From Strigamia acuminata (lineage: Eukaryota > Arthropoda > Chilopoda > Geophilomorpha > Linotaeniidae), in contig OX442315.1 in assembly GCA_949358305.1 (NCBI GenBank), positions 23,214,427-23,278,426 of the forward strand: DNA of 64,000 nucleotides. The letters run 5' to 3'. Numbering within the stretch: position 1 is the first letter of the stretch; every line of letters begins with the position of its first letter. This document shows, piece by piece, positions 61,650-64,000 of this stretch. The notes beneath the pieces are model-generated. The model saw only the letters and a program-made list of their open reading frames with translations, had not been told where the DNA came from and made no database searches. Position numbers and translations under genes: made by a program.

Positions 61650-62645
61650 CCCCTTCTTGCGGATTGTGAGAGTTGGGCGATCGTCCGGCGCAAAGACCTC
61701 CGATTAACCCTTGGCTTAAATCGATACCAGAGATTCTCAATGGGAGAAGTTAACTTGTGATGGGCAATGGGCACAGAGCGGATTGCAAGATTAAATTGTT
61801 TTAATGGAACTCACTTGGGAATATGGAAGAAGTAATTAAAACAAATTAGCATAGTGTCTTTGGTGTGTGCTTTTAGCATAGATTGCGAGAAAAACTAGCC
61901 CAAAGTTTTCTTTTCTTTTCTTATTTTCTTTTTCTGTTTGTTTGTGGGCGAAATGTTTTTGCAGGAAAAAGAAGAAAAAAGAGAGAAATTAGTCATTTGC
62001 AGCATGCGAAGGAAAATTGCGTAATCCAATTATAGACTTAGTAGTAGGGGCGAGTAATCATTTTATGTTTTCTTAGTGCTTTTTCTTTTCTTATATAAGA
62101 TTGATGGTTGGTTGCGAGTTGGGGGCAGGAATTCGTCGTGTGAGTAATTAACGATACAAAAAGGCAGATTGAAGATTCCATTACTCGACAAGGGATTATT
62201 CGATGAGAAAAATTTGTGGCGAACCAGATGTAAATTCGTGATTAAAAACTTTTTAATTGTTTTATACAACGTTCCACGTTCGTTTTTCGGTTAGGTTAAT
62301 TTTTAATTATTTGATTAGGCTTAATTTTGGCGTTGGTAAGAGAGTAGCTGCAACGTGCGGTGTGTAAAGGGGATGAAGTGGGTGAAAAGTTGTGCGATCG
62401 GTGTACGAAGAATTATTTTATATTTATCTGAATTTTCGTGTCATTAGCGCGGTGGGAAGGGTGAGGGAAAAGTATCTATAATTACATTAAGCAAATGGAC
62501 TTTGATGTGAAGCAGCTGTATGTAAATTATGGATTTATTCAGCAGCATGCGGTTTATGTACGTTTGAAGGAAGGCGTGTCTCTTAGTGTTCCGTTTGAAA
62601 TAGATCATTGGCAAAATTTTAATCATACTCTCAACCTTTTTTTGC

Positions 62646-62686
62646 GGGAGGTGGAGGTGGGGGAGTGGGAGGGGGAGGGGGAGGGG
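62646..62686 (+). repeat. G-rich tract, G-quadruplex potential
   Basis: Interrupted GGGAGG/GGGGGA units with at least five runs of three or more G and one- to three-base loops. Like the tracts at 5712 and 52480 it has the G-rich side on the + strand. Confidence 0.6.
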
Positions 62687-64000
62687 CAAGGTAAATTGCA
62701 TATAATTGTGTGCAGTTGTTTCGAATCGTAAATGACAGTTTATTTAATTACGTATCTGTTTGGAAAAAGAAGTGATAAGAAGAGAAGTTTGTGTCATTTC
62801 TAGTTTGCTACGATTATATACTTGGCAGTTGAATGTTTTCCACCCTCTTGGTTTGCAAGAAACTACGTCTCATTTCCGACCAGATTCAGGAAACGTTGAT
62901 TTTGTCTCATGTGTCCCCGATGTCACAAGTAAGGGAAGCAGAAGGGGTGCTCTGACTTGGGGGTTGGCTAATCTGGCAAGTTTTCATTTGTCGTAGAATT
63001 ATTTTTTATTCTATTCAACTATCTTTTACACCCTCTCTCCTTTTATCCATTATCTTTTACTCGTTTTTTTTCCCTTTTTTTTTTCTTTTTCTTTTTTTTT
63101 CCTTTAATAAAAATCGTAATTTTTTTTGTCTTTACTGACACTACTTCTTTTAATTCTCACGAGAGTGACAAGTAGAAGGAAGGGCAACACTCGAATAAGA
63201 AAAGGAAAAGAAAAAAAATGTGTTAGCTGCAAGCATCAAATATTTCTGAATTACCTCTCGCTTCGTCTCTTCTGCCTCTTTAGCATCTCTGACTTTAATC
63301 TCCTGATACGTCGAGAGGAAGTTCTTATTTCCCCTGGTTGCGATCCGAGAGAACATTGGGAAATTAATGAAAGGAAAGAAATTAATTGCGACCCGGCCCT
63401 TGGGCTCATCGTCGCAAAGCACTACCACAACCTTCCCCTACCTCCCTGTCTTATTCCGTGACTTTTACTTCGCATGCAGTGATTAAATAAGATTTATTTT
63501 GTCAGGGATGTGTATCAGGAGGGCACAAGTTGTTGTACTCCCTTTGGGTGCTGGCGGCACAAGGATGAAAGATGTCGCACTGGAAATAAATTTGTTGTCT
63601 TTTTGGCAATGTGCGAAATGATTCCGTTCACGTGACTTTATTAATTTCGCTGCAAGTGTGAGCGAGGCAATCGAGTAGATCCGCACTGATTAGATAAGAA
63701 TGTATAGCGAATTGCGAGATCACAAGAAATCAAGTTCCTTTTTGGAATTTGCAATGGAAAGTGCTTCCCTATTGCTCTCATTTACCGGAGAGAAAGTAAT
63801 TAGAGAGATTTCGTTATGGTGAGATTTTTGCTTCTTTTGAATGCCAAAAGTCTATCCATCCAGTAAAGTGGGGGGACATGGCGTGACTGTCTTTTTTTTT
63901 TCTTTTTTTTCTTTTTTTCTTTTTGTTCCTGTTGCCGGAGCAAAGTGATAGTTATAAGGCCAACTCTTGGCACACGTTTGAAAGAGGAAGAGATCCAGTG

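Larger units (their letters stand above)
56259..64000 (+). other. First intron of the 56223 gene, continues beyond the window
   Basis: From the donor at 56259 I find no acceptor/exon/donor set that I trust. Closest are an acceptor-like tract ending TTTTTTTTTAG at 59150 with no donor downstream, and an open frame at 62495-62690 that runs into AAG|GTAAAT at 62691 but lacks an upstream acceptor. The segment holds a (TTTA)n run (56464-56488), a (TAAA)n run (57895-57916), pyrimidine tracts at 57508-57590 and 58485-58570, a hairpin at 57682-57720, two abutting palindromes at 61628-61649, a G-rich tract at 62646-62686, and T/C tracts at 63065-63128 and 63890-63925. Stretches such as 59520-59760 and 60780-61380 show nothing notable. 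Confidence 0.45.

Noticed and set aside
62495-62731. Plus-strand open frame ending near a GTAAAT donor at 62691
   Set aside because: Composition looks more protein-like than most, but there is no acceptor with a pyrimidine tract upstream, and the C-terminal part is encoded by the G-rich repeat.
1-64000. Known animal microRNAs, tRNAs and 5S/U-snRNAs
   Set aside because: I looked on both strands by eye for common seeds and for A/B-box promoter words and found none; isolated TTCGAA words lack a partner A box at the right distance.

Overview
The window is a gene-poor, AT-rich stretch of eukaryotic, almost certainly animal, nuclear DNA. There is no operon structure, no long open reading frame, and no rRNA, tRNA or CRISPR signal. 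Most open frames are 60-140 codons and rich in F, L, K, S and I, as expected where stop-free reading comes from poly-T, poly-A and CT tracts. Animal origin is inferred from metazoan-type splice signals, a vertebrate/insect-type Kozak start, RFX-type X-boxes and the large intron-like layout. An arthropod (insect or crustacean) fits best, but I cannot name the species.

The best reading is that the window lies inside one very long + strand transcription unit. Three sites at 2437, 18992 and 43788 join a polypyrimidine-tract 3' splice site directly to a 5' splice site (YAG|GTRAG). This is the form of recursive-splicing ratchet points (zero-nucleotide exons) known from long Drosophila introns. Two of the three also have a CTAAT branch-point word 31-35 nt upstream. 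Each is followed within 68-183 nt by a second consensus-like donor, as expected if the site is first recognised as a small exon. All three point to the + strand, and T runs on that strand clearly outnumber A runs.

Near the right end there is one supported protein-coding exon. It starts at 56223 with a CACCATGG context, encodes 12 codons, and ends at a GTGAGT donor at 56259. It is preceded by an in-frame stop and by 430 nt containing no ATG at all. I read this as a promoter and 5' leader, either an internal alternative promoter of the same unit or the first exon of the next gene. The rest of its intron fills the window to 64000.

Layout: 1-2436 intron; 2437 ratchet point 1; 2506-18960 intron with a G-quadruplex tract, hairpins and a GC-richer island with a 60-nt hairpin near 15.4 kb; 18992 ratchet point 2; 19588-19720 a short terminal-inverted-repeat element; 19721-43748 intron with two perfect RFX X-box motifs, a 62-bp dyad and a 793-bp mariner/Stowaway-like element (38920-39712) carrying a broken transposase DNA-binding fragment; 43788 ratchet point 3; 43856-55792 intron with a complex 108-nt foldback at 48951; 55793-56258 promoter/leader/first coding exon; 56259-64000 intron. 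No protein function can be assigned.
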